Below, one piece after another: positions 16,595-25,122 of a DNA stretch of 64,000 nucleotides. The stretch's first letter is position 1. Each line of letters starts with the position of its first letter. The DNA lies in assembly GCA_016787225.1 (NCBI GenBank), contig JAEUUY010000029.1, positions 1 to 64,000 on the forward strand, in the 5' to 3' direction. Source of the stretch: Chitinophagales bacterium (lineage in GTDB: Bacteria; Bacteroidota; Bacteroidia; Chitinophagales; JADJOU01). A program made the translations under genes and the position numbers. The notes beneath the pieces were generated by a model, which was not told the origin of the DNA, ran no database searches, and was given only the letters and a program-made list of their open reading frames with translations.

Positions 16595-18010
16595 ATGCAA
16601 TCTATAGGTATAATTGGCAGTGGTTTTGCAGGTATTATGACCGCCATTCAATTGATTCGAAAGGCTCCGGCACCGCTATCAATTTATATTATCGGGGACA
16701 AAAATAGTTTCGCTAGAGGTGTCGCATACCAGCCATATAGTAGCAGGCATATTCTGAATGTCATAGCAGGTAAAATGAGTGCATTTCCTGACCAGCCCGA
16801 TCATTTTTTAGATTGGCTAATGGATAAGGAAGAGTTCAAATTTATAGATAGAAACATAGTTTCCAATTCATTTATATCACGTAAATTGTATGGTGACTAC
16901 CTCGTACATTTATGGCAAAATCACCTTAAAATAGCCTCAGAAAAAGGCATAGAGGTGGTAGAGTTAACAGATACTGTTTCCCATTTAAACCTTATAGATA
17001 ATCAAAAAATTCAACTTGATTTCCACCATATACCAAGTATAGTGATAGATCAGTGCGTTATAGCTACTGGAAATCAAATACCGAAGAACCCTGGTATCGC
17101 TAATATTGGTTTTTTCAAAAGTAAAAATTACTTTCAAAATCCATGGAGTATTGAATCTGTAAAACCGCCATTCGGTAATTTACCTATTCTTATTTTAGGA
17201 AATGGATTGACTATGGTCGATACGATTCTAGGACTCGAAGAACAAAACTATTCTGGTGAAATTTTTTCCTTGTCACCCAATGGATTCAATATTTTGCCGC
17301 ATAGACACAGTGGCGTGGTATATAAGAATCACATAGAAGAAATAAAACCCGGAATGAAACCAGATGAATTAGCTTCGATTATATTAAAACATATTCGAAT
17401 TGTCCGAAAATTTGGTATTTCAGCCGAACCTATCATTGATGCTTTGAGACCCTTGACTCAGAAGCTATGGTCTCATTTTACTGCCGAGGACAAAAAACAT
17501 TTCATGGAGCGGTGGAGACACTTATTCGGAGTCGCACGCCACCGAATACCATTGCATATTTATGATAAAATTATGCGAAAGCGCATAGAAGGTATGCTCC
17601 ATATTCAGTCTGGGAGAATTATAGACATTACAGAACAAGCAGGAATCATCAACGTCAAATACTTTAATAAGAAAACAAAAGACGTAGAGACCATCCAAGT
17701 GTCCAGAGTTATCAATTGTACGGGACCTGAAACTGATTTCAGTAAGCTAGAAGATACCTTCCTGAGTCAGGTAATACATGACAAGCTTATCAGTCAAGAT
17801 GAATTGAAATTGGGAATTAGAACGAATACAGAAAACTATAGAGTTCGCTATCCAAATGGCACAGAACACACGAACTTATTTACACTGGGCTCCAATCTAA
17901 AAGGTGAACTATGGGAATCTACGGCTGTCAACGAGTTAAGACAGCAAGCCGTGTCATTAGCAGAAGTTTTATTAGATAACAAGAAGCTAGCGACTATGCA
18001 AAATAGCTGA
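16595..18010 (+). CDS. FAD/NAD(P)-binding oxidoreductase (FAD_NAD_binding_9-like)
   Basis: 471 residues. The N-terminal dinucleotide-binding fold is IGIIGSGFAGIMTAIQLI (GxGxxG), followed by FARGVAYQPYSSRHILNV, a signature of the FAD_NAD_binding_9 group. A second nucleotide fold is at LPILILGNGLTMVDTILGL. CVIATGNQIP and VINCTGPETDF are further typical flavoprotein segments. The ATG at 16595 is preferred to an upstream TTG because it begins just before the nucleotide-binding strand. The substrate is unknown. The gene lies in one run with the CDGSH protein and the folate enzyme downstream. Confidence 0.8.
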   Translation: MQSIGIIGSGFAGIMTAIQLIRKAPAPLSIYIIGDKNSFARGVAYQPYSSRHILNVIAGKMSAFPDQPDHFLDWLMDKEEFKFIDRNIVSNSFISRKLYGDYLVHLWQNHLKIASEKGIEVVELTDTVSHLNLIDNQKIQLDFHHIPSIVIDQCVIATGNQIPKNPGIANIGFFKSKNYFQNPWSIESVKPPFGNLPILILGNGLTMVDTILGLEEQNYSGEIFSLSPNGFNILPHRHSGVVYKNHIEEIKPGMKPDELASIILKHIRIVRKFGISAEPIIDALRPLTQKLWSHFTAEDKKHFMERWRHLFGVARHRIPLHIYDKIMRKRIEGMLHIQSGRIIDITEQAGIINVKYFNKKTKDVETIQVSRVINCTGPETDFSKLEDTFLSQVIHDKLISQDELKLGIRTNTENYRVRYPNGTEHTNLFTLGSNLKGELWESTAVNELRQQAVSLAEVLLDNKKLATMQNS

Positions 18011-18035
18011 GATACGACACAAGATATGTTTATTT

Positions 18036-18581
18036 GTGGATATACAAAGTAATAAAAATGAGTTGCGCAGAAGGTTCCAGAATCTCAGGAATGGACTAGA
18101 GCCGTCTCATAAACAGGCTCTAGACCATGAATTGAATCATAAACTCCAAAGCTTTATTTTTAAATTCAAGCCAAAAGTAGTGCATTGCTATTTGCCTATA
18201 GGTTCTGAGATCAACCTGTGTCCTACTATACAATTTCTGCTGGATAATGATATCACCGTTGTTTGCCCTGAGACTCTCAAGAAACCCATGCTAAAAAATT
18301 GGATTTTAAACTCTTTAACTGAACTTAAGAATGGGTTCTTTAATACTCAATTTCCTGCCAGTGGAGAGGAATTTCATGGGTCATACGATCTTATTATCGT
18401 GCCCGGGCTAGCATATAATTCTCAAAATTATAGACTAGGCTATGGAGGAGGATACTATGATCATTTTCTAAAACTACACCCGAAAGTCCATAAACTCGGT
18501 TTGTTTTATTCCTTTCAAAAATGTGATGAATTGTCTCAAGAACAGCATGATATCCCTTTGGATTTAATACTTACAGATTAG
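18036..18581 (+). CDS. 5-formyltetrahydrofolate cyclo-ligase
   Basis: 181 residues. The conserved C-terminal motif VPGLAYNSQNYRLGYGGGYY identifies the ATP-dependent enzyme converting 5-formyl-THF to 5,10-methenyl-THF (MTHFS/YgfA family). The basic N-terminal helix with KNELRRRFQNLRN fits the family start. The start codon is GTG, since no ATG precedes this helix in frame. It follows the FAD protein by 25 nt. Cytoplasmic folate salvage; length is normal. Confidence 0.93.
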   Translation: MDIQSNKNELRRRFQNLRNGLEPSHKQALDHELNHKLQSFIFKFKPKVVHCYLPIGSEINLCPTIQFLLDNDITVVCPETLKKPMLKNWILNSLTELKNGFFNTQFPASGEEFHGSYDLIIVPGLAYNSQNYRLGYGGGYYDHFLKLHPKVHKLGLFYSFQKCDELSQEQHDIPLDLILTD

Positions 18582-18617
18582 CCCTATGATAGCTTTTCCT
18601 GCTATTAACTCAATTTA

Positions 18618-18649
18618 TTGGTTCTAAATTTTTGATTTATATAAATTTG
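18618..18649 (+). promoter_or_regulatory. Promoter of the C1 peptidase gene
   Basis: TTG at 18618-18620 and TAAATTTG at 18642-18649 are separated by 21 nt, within the range seen for Bacteroidota promoters. The ATG follows 18 nt after the minus-7 box. Confidence 0.55.
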
Positions 18650-18667
18650 TCCTTTTAAATTTTATTA

Positions 18668-19864
18668 ATGAAGAAATTAGCTTTATCATTACTTGTACTT
18701 GTGACCTTTTTCTCTGCAATGGCACAGGATAACCTTATCAATGCACTCGAGAAGAATAAATCAGATAGTGCTAAGAAAAAATTCCAGTTTACTACTATAT
18801 ATGATATCGAAAAAACTTCGGTAAAGGCACAGGGTAAATCCGGAACCTGCTGGAGCTATAGTGCTAACTCATTTTTGGAGAGTGAATATATAAAGATGAA
18901 GGGACAACCTATTGACCTTGCTGATATTTTTGCAGTACGTTGTGCCTTAATAGATAAAGCTGAGACTTATGTGCGACTGCATGGTCATCTTGGATGGGGC
19001 GAAGGTGGCGCTTTTCATGATGTTATGAATATGTATAGAAAATATGGAGCTTTACCTCAGTCTGTCTATTCAGGTATTCAATATGATAGTAAAATAAATA
19101 ACTTCGGTGAGATGATGGCCGTTTTAGAAGGCTATTTAAAAGGTATTATTAGTAATAAAAGTGGTAAAATTTCACCTTTATGGAAGAAAAATTTCATCAA
19201 TCTTGTAGACTCCTATTTGGGTACTCCTCCTTCAGAATTTGAATATGAAGGTAAAAAATATACTCCAAAATCTTTTGCAGATAACTATTTAGGTATTAAG
19301 GCAGACGATTATATTGAGATTTCTAGCTTTACTCATGTTCCATACTATGAAGAATCCATTTTATTAGTACCTGACAATTGGAGTTTCGATAAAGTGTGGA
19401 ATGTCAAAATGAATGAACTCACTGAAATTATTGATAACGCTTTGAAAAATGGCTATTCAGTAGCATGGGCATCTGATGTGAGTGAAAAAGGATTTAGTTG
19501 GAAAAATGGGGTAGCGATAGTGCCAGATAGCCTTCCTGAGGATTATAGGGACGATGATTATCAAAACAAAATGAAAAAAGTATTTGATGGACCCAAGCCA
19601 GAGCTGGCTATTACGGCTGAAATGCGTCAAAAAGCTTATGATAATTACGAAACAACCGATGACCACGGTATGCATATTACTGGATTAGCAAAGGATCAGA
19701 CAGGAAGAGAATATTATATCGTAAAAAACTCTTGGGGTGATAAAAATGACCATAAAGGCTATATTTATGTAACTAAGGCCTATTTGTTGTATAAGACGAC
19801 GGCTATATTATTAAATAAGAACGGATTACCATCAACTTTAAAATCTAAATTGGTTAAGAAATAA
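18668..19864 (+). CDS. Exported C1-family cysteine peptidase (bleomycin hydrolase-like)
   Basis: 398 residues. Signal peptide KKLALSLLVLVTFFSAMAQ. The papain-fold triad is visible: Cys near 61 in KSGTCWSYSANSF, His near 336 in DHGMHITGLA and Asn in VKNSWGDKNDHKGYIYV. This order and spacing fit peptidase C1B (bleomycin hydrolase / aminopeptidase C), but unlike the cytoplasmic E. coli-type enzyme this one is exported. It probably degrades peptides in the periplasm or outside. It has its own promoter box upstream. Confidence 0.88.
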   Translation: MKKLALSLLVLVTFFSAMAQDNLINALEKNKSDSAKKKFQFTTIYDIEKTSVKAQGKSGTCWSYSANSFLESEYIKMKGQPIDLADIFAVRCALIDKAETYVRLHGHLGWGEGGAFHDVMNMYRKYGALPQSVYSGIQYDSKINNFGEMMAVLEGYLKGIISNKSGKISPLWKKNFINLVDSYLGTPPSEFEYEGKKYTPKSFADNYLGIKADDYIEISSFTHVPYYEESILLVPDNWSFDKVWNVKMNELTEIIDNALKNGYSVAWASDVSEKGFSWKNGVAIVPDSLPEDYRDDDYQNKMKKVFDGPKPELAITAEMRQKAYDNYETTDDHGMHITGLAKDQTGREYYIVKNSWGDKNDHKGYIYVTKAYLLYKTTAILLNKNGLPSTLKSKLVKK

Positions 19865-19868
19865 AATC

Positions 19869-20159
19869 ATGTTACTTAGCAGTATTTCTTGCTCGGATGG
19901 ATATAGTTTTGGATTAGAATTATATAATAAAAGATTAAGGTTCATTATCTATTTGAATAAAGAGGAATTAGCCTGTAGAAAAGAAGAAGCTAAAGTTTTG
20001 ACTTCATTTTTTCAATCAACAAATCAGGGTATTTTTCAAGGTAGAATTAAATTAAATTCTGTCGAAAATCATATCATAGTTTTTTTTAAGGGTCAATGCG
20101 TAGGAACTATTGCTAAAAAGGAATTAGAAAATATTAGTCGCAGCATATTACATAGCTAA
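19869..20159 (+). CDS. Hypothetical 96-residue protein
   Basis: I do not recognise this protein. It starts 5 nt after the peptidase stop and its stop directly abuts the acyltransferase frame, so it belongs to that operon. It is a mix of strands and helices with no membrane segment or lipobox in the correct place (the early SSISCSDGYS lacks a hydrophobic leader). A composition like that of its neighbours and tight packing support real coding. Confidence 0.55.
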   Translation: MLLSSISCSDGYSFGLELYNKRLRFIIYLNKEELACRKEEAKVLTSFFQSTNQGIFQGRIKLNSVENHIIVFFKGQCVGTIAKKELENISRSILHS

Positions 20160-20171
20160 TTGATAGTAATT

Positions 20172-21029
20172 ATGAGCTATCTTTTATCTTCAATAATTTT
20201 TATCGTTTACTATCTTGAAAGATTAGGCTTTGGAGGTGTTTTAAGACGTTCGATATATCTCATCTTATTTTACATAATAGGATATAGAACTCAAATTGTG
20301 ATTAAAAATTTAAAGATAATATTACCCCATATCAAAATAGAAGAGATTGAAAAGTATAAAAAATCTTATTATAATCATCTCGCCGATTTAATCGTAGAAA
20401 CACTTTGGTGTTATAAAGCAACAAGAGAGGAGCTCGATCATAAAGTTAGTTTTAAGAATCCTGATTTAATTGATCAAATTTTTAAATCCGGAGACAATAT
20501 TTCTATATTATTATCTCATATAGGCAATTGGGAGTTATTCTGTCAATGGGCAGGAAAATTTACGCCTCAATTCAGAGTCCCTATCTTATATACTCCTATA
20601 AAAAATAAAATGCTGAATGCTTCGCTATCATATCTTCGTGAAAGAACCGGCAATACACTAGTATCTACTAAATCTACATTGGACCTATATCGTCTTCAAA
20701 GAGTTAAACCCGCAGCCATCAATTTATTTGCTATAGATCAAAACCCTGGTGATCCTGACCATCAGCTTTGGCTTAGTTTTTTCGGACAGAAGGTTCCTGT
20801 AATTTCTGGGGCAGAAAAATTTGTAAAATCTCAATCCCAAAAAGCTTATTTTCTTTATGTAACCAAGAAAGAAAACTATGAAATAGAGTTAATTGAATTA
20901 TCTTACGATAAAGAAATACCTTTTGACCTCACGGAAAAGCAGTTTAAAATGCTAGAGGCGAATATTTTAGAAAACCCTAGCATATGGCTGCTTTCTCATA
21001 ATAGGTTTAAGTATAGCAAGCATGTGTAA
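20172..21029 (+). CDS. LpxL/HtrB-type lipid A acyltransferase family protein
   Basis: 285 residues. The membrane-anchor N terminus SYLLSSIIFIVYYLERLGF is followed by the acyltransferase HxxxxE catalytic motif SHIGNWE (about 116-122). AIDQNPGDPDHQLWLSFFGQ and VPVISGAEKFVKSQ are typical of the lysophospholipid/lipid A late acyltransferases. In Bacteroidota such proteins add acyl chains to lipid A or make amino-lipids; which one cannot be told here. The ATG at 20172 is preferred to a TTG four codons earlier. Confidence 0.85.
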   Translation: MSYLLSSIIFIVYYLERLGFGGVLRRSIYLILFYIIGYRTQIVIKNLKIILPHIKIEEIEKYKKSYYNHLADLIVETLWCYKATREELDHKVSFKNPDLIDQIFKSGDNISILLSHIGNWELFCQWAGKFTPQFRVPILYTPIKNKMLNASLSYLRERTGNTLVSTKSTLDLYRLQRVKPAAINLFAIDQNPGDPDHQLWLSFFGQKVPVISGAEKFVKSQSQKAYFLYVTKKENYEIELIELSYDKEIPFDLTEKQFKMLEANILENPSIWLLSHNRFKYSKHV

Positions 21030-21057
21030 ATGAAAATTACTTTGAAAATTATTACGC

Positions 21058-21065
21058 TAAATTTG
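21058..21065 (+). promoter_or_regulatory. Minus-7 box of the superoxide dismutase gene
   Basis: TAAATTTG matches the consensus and lies 20 nt before the ATG. A TTTG at 21041-21044 is closer than the usual spacing, so the minus-33 element is uncertain. Confidence 0.45.
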
Positions 21066-21085
21066 CCTAAAAATTAACTTAACCA

Positions 21086-21766
21086 ATGATAAATAGATTC
21101 AATTTACTTCTTGCCATATGTATACTATCATTCTTTTATAATCCACTATATGGTCAATTTTCCTTGCCTAACCTACCCTATGCCTATTCAGCATTAGAGC
21201 CATATTTAGATTCTCAAACGATGTTTATTCACCATACAAAACATCATCAAGCCTACATTTCTAATTTAAATAAGGCCATAGAAAAAGATTCCGTTAAAAA
21301 AGGATTGGAAGATATGCTGAAAACTATTTCGAATTATCCTATGGTGGTCAGAAACAATGCAGGTGGCCATTATAACCATAGCTTATTTTGGTCTATTTTG
21401 ACACCTGATAATGACACGAAACCTAGCAAAGCGCTTCTTGATGCGATAGTTAAACAATTTGGGAGTTTAGATAGTTTAAAAATACTAATGAATCAAGCAG
21501 CGAGCAAGCAGTTTGGCTCTGGTTGGGCTTGGTTATCTGTTAGTAAAGAAAATGAACTTTTTATTTCATCTACACCTAATCAAGACAATCCTTTGATGGA
21601 TATTGCTGACAAAAAAGGTACACCCATATTAGGGATAGATGTGTGGGAACATGCTTATTATCTCAAATATCAAAACAAACGCGGAGATTATTTATCATCA
21701 ATTTGGAATGTAATAAATTGGCAAGAGGTCAGTAGAAGATATTCTGCTGTAAAGACTATCGAATAA
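21086..21766 (+). CDS. Exported Mn-type superoxide dismutase
   Basis: 226 residues. An N-terminal signal sequence (LLLAICILSFFYNPLYGQ) precedes a complete SOD: metal ligands H49 (IHHTKHH), H98 (GGHYNHSLFW), D185 and H189 (GIDVWEHAYY). The second-sphere Gln in the C-terminal domain (TPNQDNPLM, Q166) is the manganese-type arrangement. Iron-type enzymes carry this Gln elsewhere. It removes superoxide, here outside the cytoplasm, which is less usual than the cytosolic form. It has its own promoter box. Confidence 0.93.
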   Translation: MINRFNLLLAICILSFFYNPLYGQFSLPNLPYAYSALEPYLDSQTMFIHHTKHHQAYISNLNKAIEKDSVKKGLEDMLKTISNYPMVVRNNAGGHYNHSLFWSILTPDNDTKPSKALLDAIVKQFGSLDSLKILMNQAASKQFGSGWAWLSVSKENELFISSTPNQDNPLMDIADKKGTPILGIDVWEHAYYLKYQNKRGDYLSSIWNVINWQEVSRRYSAVKTIE

Positions 21767-21779
21767 TAACAAATAGCTT

Positions 21780-22292
21780 TTATTTAAACAACTCTTTTAA
21801 TGCGGGGGCGTCTGCTATTTTAAGTTTCCCTGCCATAAATAAACGAATTTCACGCCGCTGCTGTGCAGAGTCATAATCAGCCTTTTCTTCCTCAGTTTCA
21901 GGAATCAGTGGTGCTACTTTCTTAGGTTTGCCGTTACTATCTAAAGCTACAAAAGAGTAATAAGCTGAATTACATTTATATTTGTTTTTAGTTGGTAGAT
22001 TTTCTGCCCATACCTCAATTTTCACCTCCATAGATGTAGAAAATGCACGCGTAACTTTGCTCATTATGGTGACCACATCTCCCATTTTAATAGGGTTTTC
22101 AAAGCTTACCTGATCTACTGTCACCGTCACAACAACGGCCTCTGCGTGTCTACCAGCACTTACCGCACTGCAGATATCCATCCAATGTAAAATTTTACCA
22201 CCTCTAAGATTGTGTATGGTATTGGTATCATTCGGTAGAACGATTTCCATCATTTGAGAATAGGACTCTTGTGCTTTTTTTCCTGCTAACAT
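21780..22292 (-). CDS. Hotdog-fold acyl-CoA thioesterase
   Basis: 170 residues with one hotdog domain: NLRGGKILHWMDICSAVSAG carries the Asp of the YciA/BFIT-like acyl-CoA thioesterases, followed by VDQVSFENPIKMGDVVTI. It hydrolyses acyl-CoA to free acid and CoA, in the cytoplasm. It is the last of three minus-strand genes (S41 protease, ferredoxin reductase, thioesterase), 33 nt after the reductase. Its 3' end converges on the superoxide dismutase gene. Confidence 0.9.
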   Translation of the reverse strand: MLAGKKAQESYSQMMEIVLPNDTNTIHNLRGGKILHWMDICSAVSAGRHAEAVVVTVTVDQVSFENPIKMGDVVTIMSKVTRAFSTSMEVKIEVWAENLPTKNKYKCNSAYYSFVALDSNGKPKKVAPLIPETEEEKADYDSAQQRREIRLFMAGKLKIADAPALKELFK

Positions 22293-22325
22293 TTTTACAT
22301 TTTATATTTTATTCCAAACTAGCTT

Positions 22326-23372
22326 TTACTCATCGTAATCCAAAATTACTTTTTTACTTCTTGGCATAGATTGACAAGTTAATACAAAACCTTTTGCAAT
22401 ATCCTTATCTGATAGTGCATCACGGTCTTTCATTTCTATATTGCCGGTTTTAATCATGGCTCTGCAGGTACTGCAAGCAGCTACTAAGCATGAATAAGGT
22501 GGGTCACCTCCCGCATTTAATGCTGCATCTAATATGGTCTCATTATACTGACAAGTAAACTTTAATTTTTTGCCTTCATATTTAATTTCAACCTCAGCAG
22601 CCTCTCCGGGAGAGAGTGGTGCATCATTCGAACTACCTACACTGGCAGATTGCATATCTTCTGCACTTTTGGCAGTAAAATACTCTCTATGGAATTTCTC
22701 TGGACTCAGCCCAATAATTTGACAAGCTTTTTCTGTAGCAGAAATAATTCCAGCAGGACCGCAAACCCAAACATTATAGTTCGTAACTGGAAGCGACTTA
22801 ATCCATTGAGCAAGATTTTGCTCGTTTAATATGTTTTCTCCATTTGTAAATAAGAAATCAATCTTTAGATTTGGATTTTTTGCTTCAAGTTCTTTAAGTT
22901 CATCATAAAACATGGTTTCTTCCTTTGATAAGGTACTATACTTTAGAAATACAGCACTTGTTGTGTGACTCAACAATTCGTGAAGCATAGATAATACAGG
23001 TGTAATGCCGCTACCCCCAGCCACAAAAACATATTGATAATCCTTGGAAATTTCATTTAAAAGAAAGCCTCCTTCAGGTAAGGAAACTTCTAAAATATCT
23101 CCAGCTTTGATAGACTGATTTAAGAATTTACTACCATAACCATCTATTATTTCTTTAACGCCTATAGAGAATGAATCTTTCACCGAGCTAGGTGAACATA
23201 TAGAATAGGAGCGCCTCAATACATTACCATCAATATTTAATTCTATACTGACATATTGTCCTGATTTGAAGGAATAGGATGTTTTCAAATCGTTTGGTAG
23301 ATCGAAGGTAATTTTTTTGGATAAAGGAGTTAACTGCTGAGTATTTGCTACTTTGAGTTTATGAAACTGCAT
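22326..23372 (-). CDS. PaaE-like ferredoxin-NAD(P)H reductase with C-terminal 2Fe-2S domain
   Basis: 348 residues. The FAD-binding motif RRSYSICSPS is near residue 54, the NAD(P) site VAGGSGITPVLSML near 117, and a C-terminal plant-type ferredoxin domain has CLVAACSTCRAM plus a later Cys in VLTCQSMP. This order (FNR then ferredoxin) is that of PaaE/HmpX-type reductases that feed electrons to oxygenases. The ATG at 23372 begins 5 nt after the S41 protease stop; a longer frame overlapping that gene is rejected. The partner oxygenase is not in the window. Confidence 0.92.
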   Translation of the reverse strand: MQFHKLKVANTQQLTPLSKKITFDLPNDLKTSYSFKSGQYVSIELNIDGNVLRRSYSICSPSSVKDSFSIGVKEIIDGYGSKFLNQSIKAGDILEVSLPEGGFLLNEISKDYQYVFVAGGSGITPVLSMLHELLSHTTSAVFLKYSTLSKEETMFYDELKELEAKNPNLKIDFLFTNGENILNEQNLAQWIKSLPVTNYNVWVCGPAGIISATEKACQIIGLSPEKFHREYFTAKSAEDMQSASVGSSNDAPLSPGEAAEVEIKYEGKKLKFTCQYNETILDAALNAGGDPPYSCLVAACSTCRAMIKTGNIEMKDRDALSDKDIAKGFVLTCQSMPRSKKVILDYDE

Positions 23373-23376
23373 ATGA

Positions 23377-24978
23377 TTATTTTGATGTGTTGAAATATTG
23401 TCTTGTGCGAAGGATGATAGGGTCAGATTCATTTATTATGTTTTGGTAGCCCTCATTTTTGAAATATTGTTTGGCTATAAATGCTTTCAGTTGGTTTTTC
23501 AATTTAGCTTCATAACTTAATTTTGTAGTTTCATTCCACTTAGCACCATTTTTCTTAGCATAAATATAAAATTCAGACAGAACGGAGGTGCTTAGTTGGT
23601 AGTTTTTTTGGAAATCTAGAATAGTTTTATAGCCCTGAAATTCTCTACTAAGTCTCTCATAGTTTGAATATACAAAATCTGGAACATAGCTCCTGAGAGC
23701 AGCTAGGCTATTAAAATCATAATTAGTGTCTAAAGGAACAAAAATATCAGGGCTAATGCCACCTCCACCTTTCATCTTTCTACCTTTTTTTGTAAGATAA
23801 GTAATTGTATCCGTTGTTATCTGATTCTTTTCATGAAAAAACTCTCCATTTTTATAGCGTTCATAAACTTCCTCTTCATAGTTTTCTATTTGTTTATATG
23901 GCTTTTGAATGTTGCGACCTGATGGGGTAAAATATTTAGCGACCGTAAGCCTTACAGCACTGCCATCACTAAGTTCTATTTGATTTTGAACCAGCCCTTT
24001 ACCAAAACTTCTTCTTCCAATTACAATTCCTCGATCTAAATCTTGTATAGCACCAGCTAAGATTTCGGAGGCACTAGCTGAACCCTCATCTATAAGCACC
24101 GCGACTTTACCTTTTTCAAATATTCCAGGCTTACCACTATAAAAATCTTCCCTTTTATATTTTAATCCATTTGTGTAAACAAGAAGTTCTTTATTCGGAA
24201 TCAATTCGTCTAGAATGCGCACAGCAATTTCTAAGAAGCCTCCTGTATTTTGCCTAAGATCGATCACCAAGTTTTGAATTTTTTTCTTATTGAGCTCATC
24301 TAGCTGGGTGTAGAATTCATCATAAGTGTTCTCACCAAATGAATTAATCTTTATAAAACCAGTCAAAGAATCAATCAATATTCCTTGTTCTACACTATTT
24401 ACCTTTATATCATCTCTTTTTAGAACTATGGCTGGCAGTAAACTATTATTTCTTTGGATAGTAAGTTTTACCGAGCTTCCTTTCACTCCGCGAAGTTTTT
24501 TGAAAACATCTAAATTAGTAATTTTTACACCGGCTACATTGGTGTCATTAATTTTAACTATCTTATCTCCAGATTTAATGCCCGCCATTTCAGATGGACC
24601 TCCTGAAATAGGTGATACAACAATAATGGTATCCTGTACTATGTAAAACTCAACTCCAATTCCTGAAAATGATCCGACTAAAGGTTCATTCGCTGCTTGT
24701 ATATCCTCTCTGGAAATATAAACAGAATGAGGGTCTAGACTATTTAATAAATGATTGACAGCTTTACTTTCAATCGCATTATAATCTATAGAATCTACGT
24801 AGTTTTTATTGATAATTTCTAGCAACTCATCAAACTTATTTTGGGATTTTGTGTTAGGTAAGGTGGTACGAATAAATAAAAAACCTAAAAGTATACCGAT
24901 AGCAATCAAAAGTATATTTTTTAGAAACTGATTAGCTTCCAATGTATTGTATATTATGTAATTATTATTTGATGCCAA
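23377..24978 (-). CDS. S41-family C-terminal processing protease (CtpA-like)
   Basis: 533 residues. The N-terminal membrane anchor FLKNILLIAIGILLGFLFIR is followed by a PDZ domain (about 95-175, GIGVEFYIVQDTIIVVSPIS) and the protease core with the Ser-Lys dyad S302 (GSASASEIL) and K327 (RRSFGKGLVQ). It processes or degrades periplasmic proteins at exposed C termini. The start is a TTG, as no ATG lies before the anchor; another TTG twelve codons later is possible. It heads the minus-strand group with the reductase and thioesterase, divergent from purK. Confidence 0.92.
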   Translation of the reverse strand: MASNNNYIIYNTLEANQFLKNILLIAIGILLGFLFIRTTLPNTKSQNKFDELLEIINKNYVDSIDYNAIESKAVNHLLNSLDPHSVYISREDIQAANEPLVGSFSGIGVEFYIVQDTIIVVSPISGGPSEMAGIKSGDKIVKINDTNVAGVKITNLDVFKKLRGVKGSSVKLTIQRNNSLLPAIVLKRDDIKVNSVEQGILIDSLTGFIKINSFGENTYDEFYTQLDELNKKKIQNLVIDLRQNTGGFLEIAVRILDELIPNKELLVYTNGLKYKREDFYSGKPGIFEKGKVAVLIDEGSASASEILAGAIQDLDRGIVIGRRSFGKGLVQNQIELSDGSAVRLTVAKYFTPSGRNIQKPYKQIENYEEEVYERYKNGEFFHEKNQITTDTITYLTKKGRKMKGGGGISPDIFVPLDTNYDFNSLAALRSYVPDFVYSNYERLSREFQGYKTILDFQKNYQLSTSVLSEFYIYAKKNGAKWNETTKLSYEAKLKNQLKAFIAKQYFKNEGYQNIINESDPIILRTRQYFNTSK

Positions 24979-25105
24979 AGCTTAAATATCTGCAAAACTA
25001 GCTAATTGCAAATCAATATTATTGTTATATTTAGCTAAATTTATCAAGCAGTATAAATGTTTTCCACATTTTTAGGAATCCTTTAGACCTTCAGTTTTAA
25101 TTTAA

Positions 25106-25113
25106 TATTTTTG
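25106..25113 (+). promoter_or_regulatory. Minus-7 box of purK-purE
   Basis: TATTTTTG fits TAnnTTTG and ends 9 nt before the purK ATG at 25123, implying a leader of only a few bases. It also excludes the TTG-started longer frame at 25111, which would overlap the box. Confidence 0.5.
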
Positions 25114-25122
25114 CTTAAGAAT

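Noticed and set aside
22326-23432. 368-residue version of the ferredoxin reductase with a signal-like N terminus
   Set aside because: The extension overlaps the S41 protease gene. The ATG at 23372 sits 5 nt after that stop and directly before the conserved domain.
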